A model generated the notes under the pieces. That model was not told the DNA's origin, searched no databases, and saw nothing but the letters and a program-made list of their open reading frames with translations. Positions 16,321-24,950 of a DNA stretch of 64,000 nt are shown in pieces. The number at the start of each line of letters is the position of its first letter. The stretch's first letter is position 1. Position numbers and translations under genes: made by a program. Where the stretch lies: the NCBI GenBank assembly GCA_963783835.1, contig CAWAOX010000016.1:43449-107448 (forward strand), in the 5' to 3' direction. Origin of the DNA: CAIQPS01 sp963783835. Lineage in GTDB: Bacteria; Actinomycetota; Thermoleophilia; RBG-16-64-13.

Positions 16321-17676
16321 TCACCCTTTCCAGTTGCGCGCCGTCTCGATCATGACCTTCAGGTTCTCGGCTTTGGCGTCGTCCAACACTGCGCCGTTCT
16401 GCAGGAGGACGCCGCCGTCTTTGGCGCATCCGTCCAGCACGTCCGTGACGTACTTCTCGACCTCACCGGGGGTCGCCAGCGCCAGAAGAGCCGTGGGAAC
16501 GTTGCCGGCGATGGCCGCCCGGCCGCCCAGGGCCCGCTTGGCCGCGAACATGTCCGTCTGGTCGAAGAGCCAGACGACGCTCCCCGTGGGCAGGTCGTCG
16601 TCGGCGATGGCCTCGAGCCGCTTGTTGTACCCACCCTCGGCGAACATGAAGGGGACGATACCCTCGGCAATGAGCCCCTTCATGACGGCCTTGAGTGTGG
16701 GCCAATAGAAGTTCTTGAAGTCCGCGTCCGACATGAAGCTGTCCGCACCCTTGTGCAGCACGAAGGTGATGAGAGGCGCGTCGGACCGCGAAGCCTGGCG
16801 CACGCCCCACTCGGTGACCACCGGGACGAGACGCTCTGAGGCCTGGAGGATCTTCTCAGGCCGGCGGAAGCGGTCGAGCATGATGCCCTTGGTACCGCGC
16901 AGCGTGTCGGCCAGGATGTCGTACGGCGCCTTGCCGAAGCCGCCCATCGCCCGGGGGATACCCAGCCGGCCCGCCGCGTCGGCGCCGGCGGCGCCGGTGG
17001 TCATGAGCCATTTGAGGCACTCCTGAGCCGCCTGCGTCAGCCTTTGGACACCCTCCAGCACAGCCGGGTCCGCGAACGGCAGGAGGCTGAAGAGCATGGT
17101 GGTGGCTTCCATCATGTCTGTGAAGGGGGACAAGCCGGCCAGCGACCCGAACGCCGACCCGAAGCGGGGCAGCAGCGTGCGCCGGAAGAACGTCTCGGGA
17201 TCGGCGATCAGCTCGTCGTACTCGTCTTCCCCCATATACTCGGATTCCACGTACTGCCACGGGGTCTCGTCGGAAAGAGTGCCCCCCGGCCACTGAACCA
17301 GGTTGAGCCCGAGCAACTCGAAGACCCGGGCCGGAGCCACCGCGCCGGTCTGATAGTCGGGCTGGAAGTCGTCGTGGAACTTCTTGACCGCCGCGGCCGC
17401 CTTCTCGTAGTCGTACATGAACTCTTTCTTCGAAAGGCCGCTGTGCGTGCCGACGAAGTAGCCGCACAGGGTGTTCACGGGCACCCGGGCCGGCTTCTTG
17501 AGACAGATGACGTCGATGAACAGTTGGACCCGCTCCCGGTAGGCCTGCCGGGCCGCCTCACTCTGGAACTCGACGCCTGGCGCGCTCAGCCAGCGCAGGA
17601 AGCGCCGCTCGCGGCGTTCCTGCCAGTCGAGCTTGTCCCAGCCGTCGAACATCGGGTCGGGGGCCGGAGCGGTCAT
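16321..17676 (-). CDS. UROD-fold methyltransferase (COG0407-like), putative corrinoid-dependent
   Basis: A 451-residue protein of the uroporphyrinogen decarboxylase/MtaA superfamily. The diagnostic stretch is LHKGADSFMSDADF near residue 312, shared in form (H-x-G-x3-FMS) with the genes at 29470 and 31531, followed by YWPTLKAVMKG and FMFAEGG. The H-x-C zinc motif of classical MtaA is absent at the matching place. True UROD is excluded by the genomic context and length (about 350 residues is usual). Members commonly move methyl groups between methoxylated aromatics or methylamines and a corrinoid protein. No corrinoid gene is adjacent, so it would have to share the partners at 30723 or 37426. 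AAGGAGG precedes the ATG. It is divergent from an MFS gene. Confidence 0.82.
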   Translation of the reverse strand: MTAPAPDPMFDGWDKLDWQERRERRFLRWLSAPGVEFQSEAARQAYRERVQLFIDVICLKKPARVPVNTLCGYFVGTHSGLSKKEFMYDYEKAAAAVKKFHDDFQPDYQTGAVAPARVFELLGLNLVQWPGGTLSDETPWQYVESEYMGEDEYDELIADPETFFRRTLLPRFGSAFGSLAGLSPFTDMMEATTMLFSLLPFADPAVLEGVQRLTQAAQECLKWLMTTGAAGADAAGRLGIPRAMGGFGKAPYDILADTLRGTKGIMLDRFRRPEKILQASERLVPVVTEWGVRQASRSDAPLITFVLHKGADSFMSDADFKNFYWPTLKAVMKGLIAEGIVPFMFAEGGYNKRLEAIADDDLPTGSVVWLFDQTDMFAAKRALGGRAAIAGNVPTALLALATPGEVEKYVTDVLDGCAKDGGVLLQNGAVLDDAKAENLKVMIETARNWKG

Positions 17677-17823
17677 GAATGTTCCTCCTTGTATGTTTCT
17701 TCAACCTTGACGCAGCGCGCCTGCGCTTGTCAAATGGCCGCGCGCATAAGGAGAGTCGGGGCGCGTTCTGTTGCGCATATTCACCGCCAAGAGCTTCGCA
17801 CCCGGTAGGTTTGAGGCGGTACA

Positions 17824-19116
17824 ATGCCAGAGAACGGGCGGTCGCCGACCTCCCGCGACTCCCCTTTCAGACCCTCGCAGACCAAAGGACTACCCGTGCG
17901 TGAAATGTGGCGGACCCCCGCCGGCCGAGGATTCATCATGCTCGCCGTCATGTCGGCGGCGTTCGGCTTCGCCGTCAATGCGCACACCAGCCTCGTCACC
18001 AACTACTTCAACGACGTCCTCCTTCTCTCTGGACCGCAGTTCGGGTACATCACAGCCGTACGGGAGATCGGCGGGTTCGTCCTCATCTTCCTGACCGCGC
18101 TGTTCTACCGGATCTCGCTGCAGAAGTTGACTGCCGGCGCTCTCGTGGTCCTGGGCGTGGGCTACGCGCTCTTCTCCCGCGCCGACAGCTTCTGGTCGGT
18201 CGTTCCCTGGGTGATCATCACCAGCTTCGGGATGCACACGGTGCTTCAGACACAGACGGCCCTCGCCATGAGCCTCACGACCGTGGGGAGGAGCGGATCT
18301 ATCCTTGGCCGGATCGGAGCGATCGGGCAGGGCGGGACCATGGCCGCGCTCGTCATGATCATCCTGATCTTCAAGTTCGATTGGCTTTCCTACGGGACGA
18401 CCTTCGTCATCCTTGGCTGTGCTTGCTTCATAGGCGCTCTCGCCATCGTGCGTTTCCCCCATCTGCATGAGGGACAGCCGCGCAGGACAGCCCCCAAGCG
18501 CGAACCCATCGTGTGGAGCCGCTACTACCGTCTCTACTACTGGATGTGCATGTTGGATGGAGCGCGGCAGCAGGTCTTCTTCTCGTTCGGGCTCTGGGTG
18601 CTGGTCAACCGCTTCGACCTCGGGGTGTCGCAGATCGCCTTGGTCATGCTGGCCGTAACCCTTGCGTGCATGTTCACGACGCCCCGCCTCGGCCGCGCCG
18701 TGGATCGCCATGGCGAGCGCCGGGTCCTCTCGATCATCAACCTCGCGTACGTTGTGGCGCTGGTGGGGTTCGCGCTCGCGAACGATGTGATCCTCGCGTG
18801 TGTCTTCTACTGCATCTACGCCGTGATCGCGCCGGTATCGTACATCGGCGGCTCGACGTATCTTCGAAAGATCTGCGCCCCCGAAGACCTCGCGGCAAGT
18901 CTGGCCATGGGACTGACCATCTCCCATGCGACTGCCATAGCCGTGCCGGTGGCCGCAGGCTTCATCCTCAATTTCGTCGGCTACCAGGTACCGTTCTATC
19001 TCGCGTGCGGAGTCGCGGTGGTGGCCTTCTTCGTCACCCTCCGACTGGACCCCGCCACACAGAAATGCCCGGGGCGCGTTGCTGCCGACCAAGCCTCGGC
19101 TCATTCCACCACCTGA
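17824..19116 (+). CDS. MFS permease
   Basis: A 430-residue carrier with about twelve membrane segments. The middle loop after segment six contains HLHEGQPRRTAPKRE, and the loop 8-9 motif is GRAVDRHGERRVL. The ATG at 17824 follows GAGGCGG; starts at 17896 (GTG) or 17905 (ATG) would give a shorter N-terminus. It is divergent from the UROD-type methyltransferase at 16321-17676 across a 147-bp gap and may import that enzyme's substrate or export a product. Confidence 0.83.
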   Translation: MPENGRSPTSRDSPFRPSQTKGLPVREMWRTPAGRGFIMLAVMSAAFGFAVNAHTSLVTNYFNDVLLLSGPQFGYITAVREIGGFVLIFLTALFYRISLQKLTAGALVVLGVGYALFSRADSFWSVVPWVIITSFGMHTVLQTQTALAMSLTTVGRSGSILGRIGAIGQGGTMAALVMIILIFKFDWLSYGTTFVILGCACFIGALAIVRFPHLHEGQPRRTAPKREPIVWSRYYRLYYWMCMLDGARQQVFFSFGLWVLVNRFDLGVSQIALVMLAVTLACMFTTPRLGRAVDRHGERRVLSIINLAYVVALVGFALANDVILACVFYCIYAVIAPVSYIGGSTYLRKICAPEDLAASLAMGLTISHATAIAVPVAAGFILNFVGYQVPFYLACGVAVVAFFVTLRLDPATQKCPGRVAADQASAHSTT

Positions 19117-19173
19117 GCCGCGTCGCCCGCCAGGAGTGTGCGCTCGTCACCCGCCGCGATCAGACCCTTCGAC

Positions 19174-19191
19174 GCGAGGGTCGAACCTCGC
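19174..19191. terminator. Small hairpin in a convergent gap
   Basis: GCGAGG-GTCGAA-CCTCGC forms a 6-bp stem between the convergent MFS gene and athS, followed on the plus strand by TCGTCTCATTTC. It is weak, but it is the only candidate stop signal in the 99-bp gap. Confidence 0.4.
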
Positions 19192-19215
19192 TCGTCTCAT
19201 TTCGCAGACGCACCG

Positions 19216-20034
19216 CTACAGGATGATGTCCCCCATGTTGACCGACCGGCTGGTTCTGACCTCGATCTCCTTGGACGCGTAGCCCGGTGCCGCGATCTTC
19301 ACCTTGTAGGCAGTGTTGACCGGCAGGCCTTCGAACTCGAAGTCGCCGAAGCCGTCGGTCACGGTCACGGCGCTGCCGTCAGCGCCCTCCAGCGTGACGC
19401 TCACGCCCTTGGCGCACTCGTCCTTGTCGCCGTACACGACGGCGCCGGCGACGAACTCCTTGGGCAGCCCGATGTAGCGGACCTTCTCGCCCAGGTCGTA
19501 GTCGGCCAGGGGCTCGGTCTTGCCAGACGCGATCAGCCTGGAGACCTCACTGGTCGGGTCGTCCAAATCGCCGAACACCAGGGTCCCGGTGGGACAGGCC
19601 TCCACGCAGCGCGGCTCTTTCCAGCCCGCGTCGAGCAGGTGGGCGCACATGGTGCATTTCTGCGCGACCTTCTTCTCCTCGTTCCAATAGATCACCCGGT
19701 AGGGACAGCGGGTGACGATGTCTTTGTTGCCGGAGGCATCCTTCGGGTCGATGATCACGATGCCGTCTTCCCGCTTGTAGACGGCGTCGGGGTCGACGGC
19801 ACGGCATGGCGGATTCTCGCAGTGCATGCAGGGGATGGCGGTGTAGTCCACCTTGACCTTGGGGTACTGACCGCGTTCCTTCTCGGTGACCTTCATCCAC
19901 GACTGTCCGGTCATGGGCTGGCCGAGCGAATACGGCTTGTGGTCGCTCCCACAGTATTCGTCCTTGCAGACGATGAAGCAGTTGTAGCAGCCGTTGCACT
20001 TGGTGACGTCGATCACCATTCCGTATCTGGTCAC
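19216..20034 (-). CDS. athS: Pyrogallol-phloroglucinol transhydroxylase-type small (Fe-S) subunit
   Basis: A 272-residue ferredoxin-type subunit. Cysteines at 13/16/19/23, 69/72/77, 110, 127/130 and 143/147 supply three 4Fe-4S clusters. Residue 81, a Cys in four-cluster relatives, is Asp, and the CxxCxxC of the third set is replaced by IDPKDASGNKD. As I recall it, the Pelobacter acidigallici AthS shows the same loss and three clusters, which supports assignment to this enzyme rather than a general DmsB. A C-terminal beta-sandwich (about 200-272) contains VTDGFGDFEFEGL. The GTG at 20034 follows GGGAGG and lies 1 bp after the athL stop, so the two are tightly coupled. Confidence 0.88.
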   Translation of the reverse strand: MTRYGMVIDVTKCNGCYNCFIVCKDEYCGSDHKPYSLGQPMTGQSWMKVTEKERGQYPKVKVDYTAIPCMHCENPPCRAVDPDAVYKREDGIVIIDPKDASGNKDIVTRCPYRVIYWNEEKKVAQKCTMCAHLLDAGWKEPRCVEACPTGTLVFGDLDDPTSEVSRLIASGKTEPLADYDLGEKVRYIGLPKEFVAGAVVYGDKDECAKGVSVTLEGADGSAVTVTDGFGDFEFEGLPVNTAYKVKIAAPGYASKEIEVRTSRSVNMGDIIL

Positions 20035-20035
20035 C

Positions 20036-22567
20036 TCACGCCTCCCATCTGCGCATCTCGATCAAGCAGGAATTGGGAGCCATACCCGGGACGTTCTTGG
20101 AGAGCATGCGTCCCGGCGTGAGCAGGTTGATACAGCCACCCCGGTCGGTGCTCCCGGCCTTGCCCGGTTCGATGGGATCGTAGCTGGCCGCTCCTTCGTA
20201 GGAGTGAGCCACTCCCGGTCTGACCCTCTCGGTGACCTGGGCCACGCAGAGGACCGAGGCCCGGTCGTTGTAGAGCTCGATGACGTCGCCGTGTTTGATG
20301 CCCCTGGCTTCGGCATCGGTGGGATGGACGCGAACGATCCAGTAGTCGTAGCCGCCGCTGGGCAGCCGGTGGCCCGGTATCTCAGAGAGCCACGGGACGT
20401 GATGGTCGTGGTGGGTGTGGAAGGTGAACCGCGGATGCGGGGAGATGAGCGCGAGCGGATACTTCTTGAAAATGTCCGATTCGTGGCCTTCCCAGCTCGG
20501 GATGTACCGCGGCAGCGGCGGGCGCTCGTCGTCGTCGGGAGTGTTGGCCTTGAGGCTCTCCGACACGAACTCGATCTTGCCGCTGTAGGTACCTACATCC
20601 TTCGCTTTCTCGGTGTTCCGCTTGGGATTCCCGAAGTCGGGGGTATCGCATTCGCGGTCTTCGTAATACCAGCGGAGGGCGGGAGTGGGCTTGTAGTCCT
20701 CTATCTGCGGGACCACGAAATAGCCCTTCTTCTTGAAGTCGTCGAACTTGACGTACTTGGGCAGGTCGGACTTGTAGAACATCTTCTCGATCCACTCGTG
20801 CCAGGTATTGCCCTCGGTGTACTCGTCGAGAACACCCAGCTTCTTGGCCAGACCGCAGAAGATGTCGTAGTCGGACTTGGACTCGCCCACCGGCTCCACG
20901 CATTTCTGCTGGTAGATGATGATGCGGTGGTTCGCGCTGCCGGAGGCGTGCAGGGAATAGCCGCCCGAGCTGGCGTACTCGCTGATATCGTCCCGCTCCA
21001 GGTTGGTGCAGGCCGGCAGGATGACGTCGGCCAGCCGGGTCTCGGTGGAGAACCAGCAATCCTGGTTCACGACGAACTCCAGCTTGGGACTCTGGTACAT
21101 CCGCACCCATTTGTTGGTGTCGACCATCGTGGACAAGAAGGCCCCGCCGTAGCGGTAGAACATCTTGACCTCGGAGTGGCCGGGTAGCGGGTACTCATAC
21201 GGCATGAACTGCTGCTCCAGCGACTGGCCGCAGAACGTCTGGCCCATCCACTTGGTCGACCCATCCAGGATGGCGTCGGGCACCGTCAGCCGGTACAAAC
21301 GCTGCTGGACCGGGTTGTTGATGGGCTTCTCGGCCATAAGGTTGAAGCAGGCCCCGCTCGCGTAGCCGGGGAAGTCGAGAGTGTGGTTGTACGGCGGCCC
21401 GTTGGCCGTCCCCCAGATAGCCACGCCCGGTTTACCCAGTCCCTGCATCGCCTGGAGCAGCACGAGCAAGCGAGCGTGCTCGGTGGCGTACGCCTGACGG
21501 CAGTAGCCGCCCTCGCCGCCCTTGGTGCCACCGGCAAGGCAGGTGCGGTGCGAAGCCCACTCCCGCGCCAGCGCCACGATGGTGCGGGCCGGAACGTCGG
21601 TGATCGCCGCCGCCCACTCGGCCGACTTGGGGATACCGTCGGTCTCGCCCAGGATGTACGCCTTGAACTCGTCGAAGCCGGTGGTCTTGCGGGCCACGTA
21701 CTCCTTGTCATAGGTGCCTTCGGTGAGCCACACGTGCGCGATGCCCATGGCCAGAGCCGACGTGGTGCCGGGCTGGTACGAGATCCACTTGTCACCCACG
21801 TGGGCGGCCGTGTAGTTGAAGTAGGGGTCCAGGAAGATCTGGCGGACGCCCTTGTCCCGGAACCACAGCCGCCACTGCGCCGACTCGTTGCCACCGTAGA
21901 TGCCATGCGTGGTGTCGCAGTCGTTGCCCCAGTGGATGATCAGTTCGGTGTGCTTGAGATTGTCCTCGAGCATGTCGTAATGCTCGGGGTTGCCCAGCCG
22001 CCAGTAGAAGCCGAAGTTATGGGTAGCTCCCCAGTGCCAGCCTTCCCAGCTATCCGGATTGTCGAAGATGTCGGTGAAGCCGATGAGGCTGAAGAAACGG
22101 GCCCACGCTCCGGTCCGGTAGCCCACGTTGCCCCAGTTGTGGTGCGAGGAGGCCCGGGAGGTGATGGCCTCGGGGCCGTAGGTCTCGCGGATGCGGATCA
22201 TTTCGCTCGACACCAGGTCGAAGGCCTCGTCCCAGCTTATTCGCTCGTACGACGACTTGCCCCGGTTCTGCGCGTTACGGCCGCCCGGGCCGGTGGAGCC
22301 GGGAGCACCCGTGGGGTCGAAGTCCACCCGCTTCATGGGGTACGTGATGCGGTCGTCGGAATAGACCCGCGCCCGCTCGGTGAGCGTGAACGGGGCCACG
22401 CAGGCCTTGCGCGGCGGCGAGTACTTCTTGTCGTCCACCTCGATGGTCCAAGAGGGCGCGTCGGTCTCGTCAAAGACCAGCGGCCGGACCTTGGTTATCT
22501 TTCCGCCCTCGACGTGGACCCGTATGGGCCCCCCGCCGGTGCAGTTCACGAAGGTCTTTTCTGCCAT
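20036..22567 (-). CDS. athL: Pyrogallol-phloroglucinol transhydroxylase-type large (Mo) subunit
   Basis: An 843-residue bis-MGD subunit without an N-terminal Fe-S motif. Active-site segments match the Pelobacter acidigallici enzyme with a constant shift of two residues: SSHHNWGNVGYR (H142, Y150, R151), NPDSWEGWHWG (D172, S173 as Mo ligand, W174) and FPGY (Y402). Residue roles are from memory of the crystal structure. That enzyme moves a hydroxyl between 1,2,3,5-tetrahydroxybenzene and pyrogallol to give phloroglucinol, the entry to reductive ring opening. GGAAGGG precedes the ATG. It is the middle gene of an acyl-CoA dehydrogenase-athL-athS operon whose promoter carries the 37-bp element described at 23904. 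Confidence 0.88.
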   Translation of the reverse strand: MAEKTFVNCTGGGPIRVHVEGGKITKVRPLVFDETDAPSWTIEVDDKKYSPPRKACVAPFTLTERARVYSDDRITYPMKRVDFDPTGAPGSTGPGGRNAQNRGKSSYERISWDEAFDLVSSEMIRIRETYGPEAITSRASSHHNWGNVGYRTGAWARFFSLIGFTDIFDNPDSWEGWHWGATHNFGFYWRLGNPEHYDMLEDNLKHTELIIHWGNDCDTTHGIYGGNESAQWRLWFRDKGVRQIFLDPYFNYTAAHVGDKWISYQPGTTSALAMGIAHVWLTEGTYDKEYVARKTTGFDEFKAYILGETDGIPKSAEWAAAITDVPARTIVALAREWASHRTCLAGGTKGGEGGYCRQAYATEHARLLVLLQAMQGLGKPGVAIWGTANGPPYNHTLDFPGYASGACFNLMAEKPINNPVQQRLYRLTVPDAILDGSTKWMGQTFCGQSLEQQFMPYEYPLPGHSEVKMFYRYGGAFLSTMVDTNKWVRMYQSPKLEFVVNQDCWFSTETRLADVILPACTNLERDDISEYASSGGYSLHASGSANHRIIIYQQKCVEPVGESKSDYDIFCGLAKKLGVLDEYTEGNTWHEWIEKMFYKSDLPKYVKFDDFKKKGYFVVPQIEDYKPTPALRWYYEDRECDTPDFGNPKRNTEKAKDVGTYSGKIEFVSESLKANTPDDDERPPLPRYIPSWEGHESDIFKKYPLALISPHPRFTFHTHHDHHVPWLSEIPGHRLPSGGYDYWIVRVHPTDAEARGIKHGDVIELYNDRASVLCVAQVTERVRPGVAHSYEGAASYDPIEPGKAGSTDRGGCINLLTPGRMLSKNVPGMAPNSCLIEMRRWEA

Positions 22568-22600
22568 CCCGCTATCCCTTCCGCTCGCTCTGGTGCCCGG

Positions 22601-23830
22601 TCAGTTCTTGTCTACGGTCGGCGCGCCAATGAGGAGCGCCACTTCGGTCGTGGAAAAGCCGTGCAGGAACGTGTAGACGTCCCTCAGGTACTTCTGGATG
22701 GGGAAGTCGTCGTCTCCGGTCCCCATCCCACCAAACAGGCTTATGGCCTTGCTCGCGATGCTCAGGCCGATCTCGTCGACGTACGCCTTGAACAGCATGC
22801 CCATCTTGGGATCGTAGTCGACGCGCGTCTCCCACGCCCAGCACGACTTGTACAGCAGGGCTTCGGCCGCCGCGATCTGTACTTTCATCCGAGCCAGGTC
22901 GATGGCGACGTGCTGCTGCTCGATGATCGGTTTGCCGCCCTGCACGCGCTGCCGGCAATAGCTCAGCGCCTCTGCGTAGCAGGCCCGTACGGTGCCCAGG
23001 TTGACGGCCGCACCCAGAAGGCCGAACGGCGGCGGAGCGCCGGGGCCTTTGGTCCAGTCCTTCTGCGGACCGCCCCCGCCTTCGCCCTCGGAGCCCCAGG
23101 CCTCGCCCTCTTTGCCGATGAGGTAGCGGGCGGGGATGCGGGCGTTCTGGAACACCAGCTCGGCGTTGGGCAGCAGCCTCCGACCGAACTTGTTGTGATA
23201 ACGGCCGATCGTGAAGCCGGGAGTGTCGGACGGCACGAGCAACACGCTCATGCTCGTCGAGATGGGGCCCTTCTTGTCGGTCCTCGCGTAGAGAAAGTAG
23301 AGCTTCGCCGCCCCGCCGCTGGAGATGAAGTGCTTGGTCCCGTTGATGACGTACTCGTCGCCCTGCCTTTCGGCGTAGGTCTGGATGGACGCCCCGGGCG
23401 CATCGTACAGGAAGTGCGAATCGGTGCCGGCGTCGGGCTCGGTGCGGGCCAGGCCGAGGAGGAACGTGTCGTCCTTGAGGAATTTGGGCAGGAACTCGTC
23501 ACGCTGCTCCGGGTTGAGTTCGTGCACCAGCCGCGGCGACTCCGTGTAGCAGCCCCGGATGATGCTGGCGAAACCGTGGTCGGCAGCGCCCAACTCTTCG
23601 AGGATGATGGCCAGGGTGGTGTAGTCGGCGCCTTCGCCGCCCCACTCCTCGGGGATGGCGGTGGTCCGCAGGCCCAGTTTGGAGGCCTTCTTGAGGAGGT
23701 CCCAGGGGATGCAGTCCTGCGGGTCAGTCTTCTTGTCTAGTAAGAGGGCGGCCGGCTTGACTTCGTTCTGGGCGAAGTCGCGGACCATGTCCCGCGTCAT
23801 TTCCTGCACATCGGTCAGTCTGAAGTCCAT
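22601..23830 (-). CDS. Acyl-CoA dehydrogenase-family flavoprotein, atypical active site
   Basis: A 409-residue acyl-CoA dehydrogenase fold with the FAD/substrate segments LGLARTEPDAGTDSH (about 125-139) and YVINGTKHFISSGG (160-173). Where short-chain family members carry the catalytic Glu in IYEGT, this protein reads FLHG with His at 390, so the base is missing or elsewhere. A Gly/Pro-rich insertion (about 241-270) precedes the helical domain. I chose the ATG at 23830 because AGAAGGAG lies just upstream; an upstream in-frame start adds 11 residues. It is first in the operon with athL and athS and shares a promoter element with the divergent etf operon, so its electrons probably go to ETF at 24951-26730. 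Confidence 0.82.
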   Translation of the reverse strand: MDFRLTDVQEMTRDMVRDFAQNEVKPAALLLDKKTDPQDCIPWDLLKKASKLGLRTTAIPEEWGGEGADYTTLAIILEELGAADHGFASIIRGCYTESPRLVHELNPEQRDEFLPKFLKDDTFLLGLARTEPDAGTDSHFLYDAPGASIQTYAERQGDEYVINGTKHFISSGGAAKLYFLYARTDKKGPISTSMSVLLVPSDTPGFTIGRYHNKFGRRLLPNAELVFQNARIPARYLIGKEGEAWGSEGEGGGGPQKDWTKGPGAPPPFGLLGAAVNLGTVRACYAEALSYCRQRVQGGKPIIEQQHVAIDLARMKVQIAAAEALLYKSCWAWETRVDYDPKMGMLFKAYVDEIGLSIASKAISLFGGMGTGDDDFPIQKYLRDVYTFLHGFSTTEVALLIGAPTVDKN

Positions 23831-23903
23831 GCGCGCTCCTTCTGAGCTTGTAGTCCATGCCACATGATAGTCCCAGCGGAAACGAGGGATGCCACTTCAC
23901 CCT

Positions 23904-23940
23904 ACTTTTCATGGCTGGCAGGAAGTATTACGGCCGCGTA
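23904..23940 (-). promoter_or_regulatory. 37-bp LysR element, copy 1 (acyl-CoA dehydrogenase/athLS promoter)
   Basis: On the minus strand this reads TACGC-N3-CGTAATACTTCCTGCC-N4-ATGAAAAGT. It is identical to the copy at 24840-24876 at 31 of 37 positions. It lies 73 bp upstream of the acyl-CoA dehydrogenase start. A possible -10 box TATCAT (23864-23869, minus strand) sits 34 bp downstream. It is most likely the binding site of the LysR protein encoded between the two copies. Confidence 0.78.
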
Positions 23941-23945
23941 TGGGT

Positions 23946-24836
23946 CTACGTGCCTGGCGGGTGCTGCACCCCTGCACGCACGTGAGCCATGAGGGCCCGC
24001 GCGGCGGCGGTCAGCGGCCGGTCGCGGGGATAGATGAAGACGAGGTCGCGCGACAGCGGCTTCTCGAAGGGGATCGCGACGAGACCTTCCAGTGTGTCGG
24101 AAGCGGCCAGCATCTTGGGCATCGGCGCCACTCCCAAGCCACGTCTGACCAGGGCTTTCGTCAGTTCCGGATAGTTCGCGCGGTATGAGGACTTGGGCTC
24201 GAATCCCGCGCGCCGGAACGCGTCGGCTACGATGTTGCCGGCGTTCATGGTCGCCCGTGGGAGCAGGATCGACTCGTGGACCAGCATCTCGAGCGTCACC
24301 GCCCGGTAGGTCGCGAGTCTGTGTCCCTGCGGCACGACTAGCAGGATCTCTTCGGTCAGCAGATACTGGGTGGCCGTCCGGCTCGAACCCCACGGGGTGA
24401 TGACTGCGCAGTCGAGCTCCCCGCTGATGACCGCCTCCTCCAGCGCCGCGTCGTCCTTCTCGATGAGGTCCACGGTCACCCTGGGATAGGTGGAAAGAAA
24501 CGAGACGAGGATAGGGGTCAATACCAGGGCAAACACGTTTCCGACCGCGCCGAACCGAACCGTGCTGGCACCCGCCCCGGCCTGCTCTTTCATGAGACTG
24601 ATCGCGTCCTCGGTCCGAGCCACGATCGCCTGGGCGAGGGGCAGCAGTAACTGCCCGTTGAAGGTCAATTCGACGTGGCGCCCGTACCGCTCGAACAGCC
24701 GGGCGCCGAGGTCGGTCTCGAGCCGGGCGATCTGCCGGCTGAGAGTGGGCTGGGTGGAGTGGACGGTGCGCGCGGCCCGGCTGAAGCTCCGGGCTTCGGC
24801 GACCGCCAGAAACGATTTGAACAGATCGAGTTCCAT
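23946..24836 (-). CDS. LysR-family transcriptional regulator
   Basis: A 296-residue LTTR. The N-terminal winged helix-turn-helix (1-62) has FLAVAEARSFSRAARTVHST and QPTLSRQIARLE. The rest is a two-lobed inducer-binding domain. It lies between two operons that it probably activates, acyl-CoA dehydrogenase/athLS to the left and etfBA to the right. Both have a 37-bp element at matching distance from their start. One copy lies 3 bp upstream of its own ATG, so autorepression is likely. The inducer could be the aromatic substrate or a CoA ester; the sequence does not say. Confidence 0.88.
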   Translation of the reverse strand: MELDLFKSFLAVAEARSFSRAARTVHSTQPTLSRQIARLETDLGARLFERYGRHVELTFNGQLLLPLAQAIVARTEDAISLMKEQAGAGASTVRFGAVGNVFALVLTPILVSFLSTYPRVTVDLIEKDDAALEEAVISGELDCAVITPWGSSRTATQYLLTEEILLVVPQGHRLATYRAVTLEMLVHESILLPRATMNAGNIVADAFRRAGFEPKSSYRANYPELTKALVRRGLGVAPMPKMLAASDTLEGLVAIPFEKPLSRDLVFIYPRDRPLTAAARALMAHVRAGVQHPPGT

Positions 24837-24839
24837 CTA

Positions 24840-24876
24840 TACGCCATCGTAATACTTCCTGCCGGGAATGAAAAGT
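24840..24876 (+). promoter_or_regulatory. 37-bp LysR element, copy 2 (etf promoter)
   Basis: TACGC-N3-CGTAATACTTCCTGCC-N4-ATGAAAAGT on the plus strand, 74 bp before the etfB GTG at 24951. TATCAT at 24910-24915, 33 bp downstream, could be the -10 box, and no good -35 is present, as expected for activator-dependent promoters. Copy 1 at 23904-23940 has the same layout on the opposite strand. The element contains a dyad TTCC-N5-GGAA in this copy only. Confidence 0.78.
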
Positions 24877-24950
24877 TAGAGGGAATCGCTTGGGCCTGCC
24901 CATACTCGGTATCATGTGAATCTGTCTGCACGCGAAAGAAGGGAAGACCC

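Noticed and set aside
16321..17676. Haem-pathway uroporphyrinogen decarboxylase
   Set aside because: Longer than true UROD, several paralogues lie beside corrinoid proteins, and no other haem genes are present.
21383..23740. 785-codon plus-strand frame opposite athL and the acyl-CoA dehydrogenase
   Set aside because: No motif and no plausible start; both minus-strand genes are secure.
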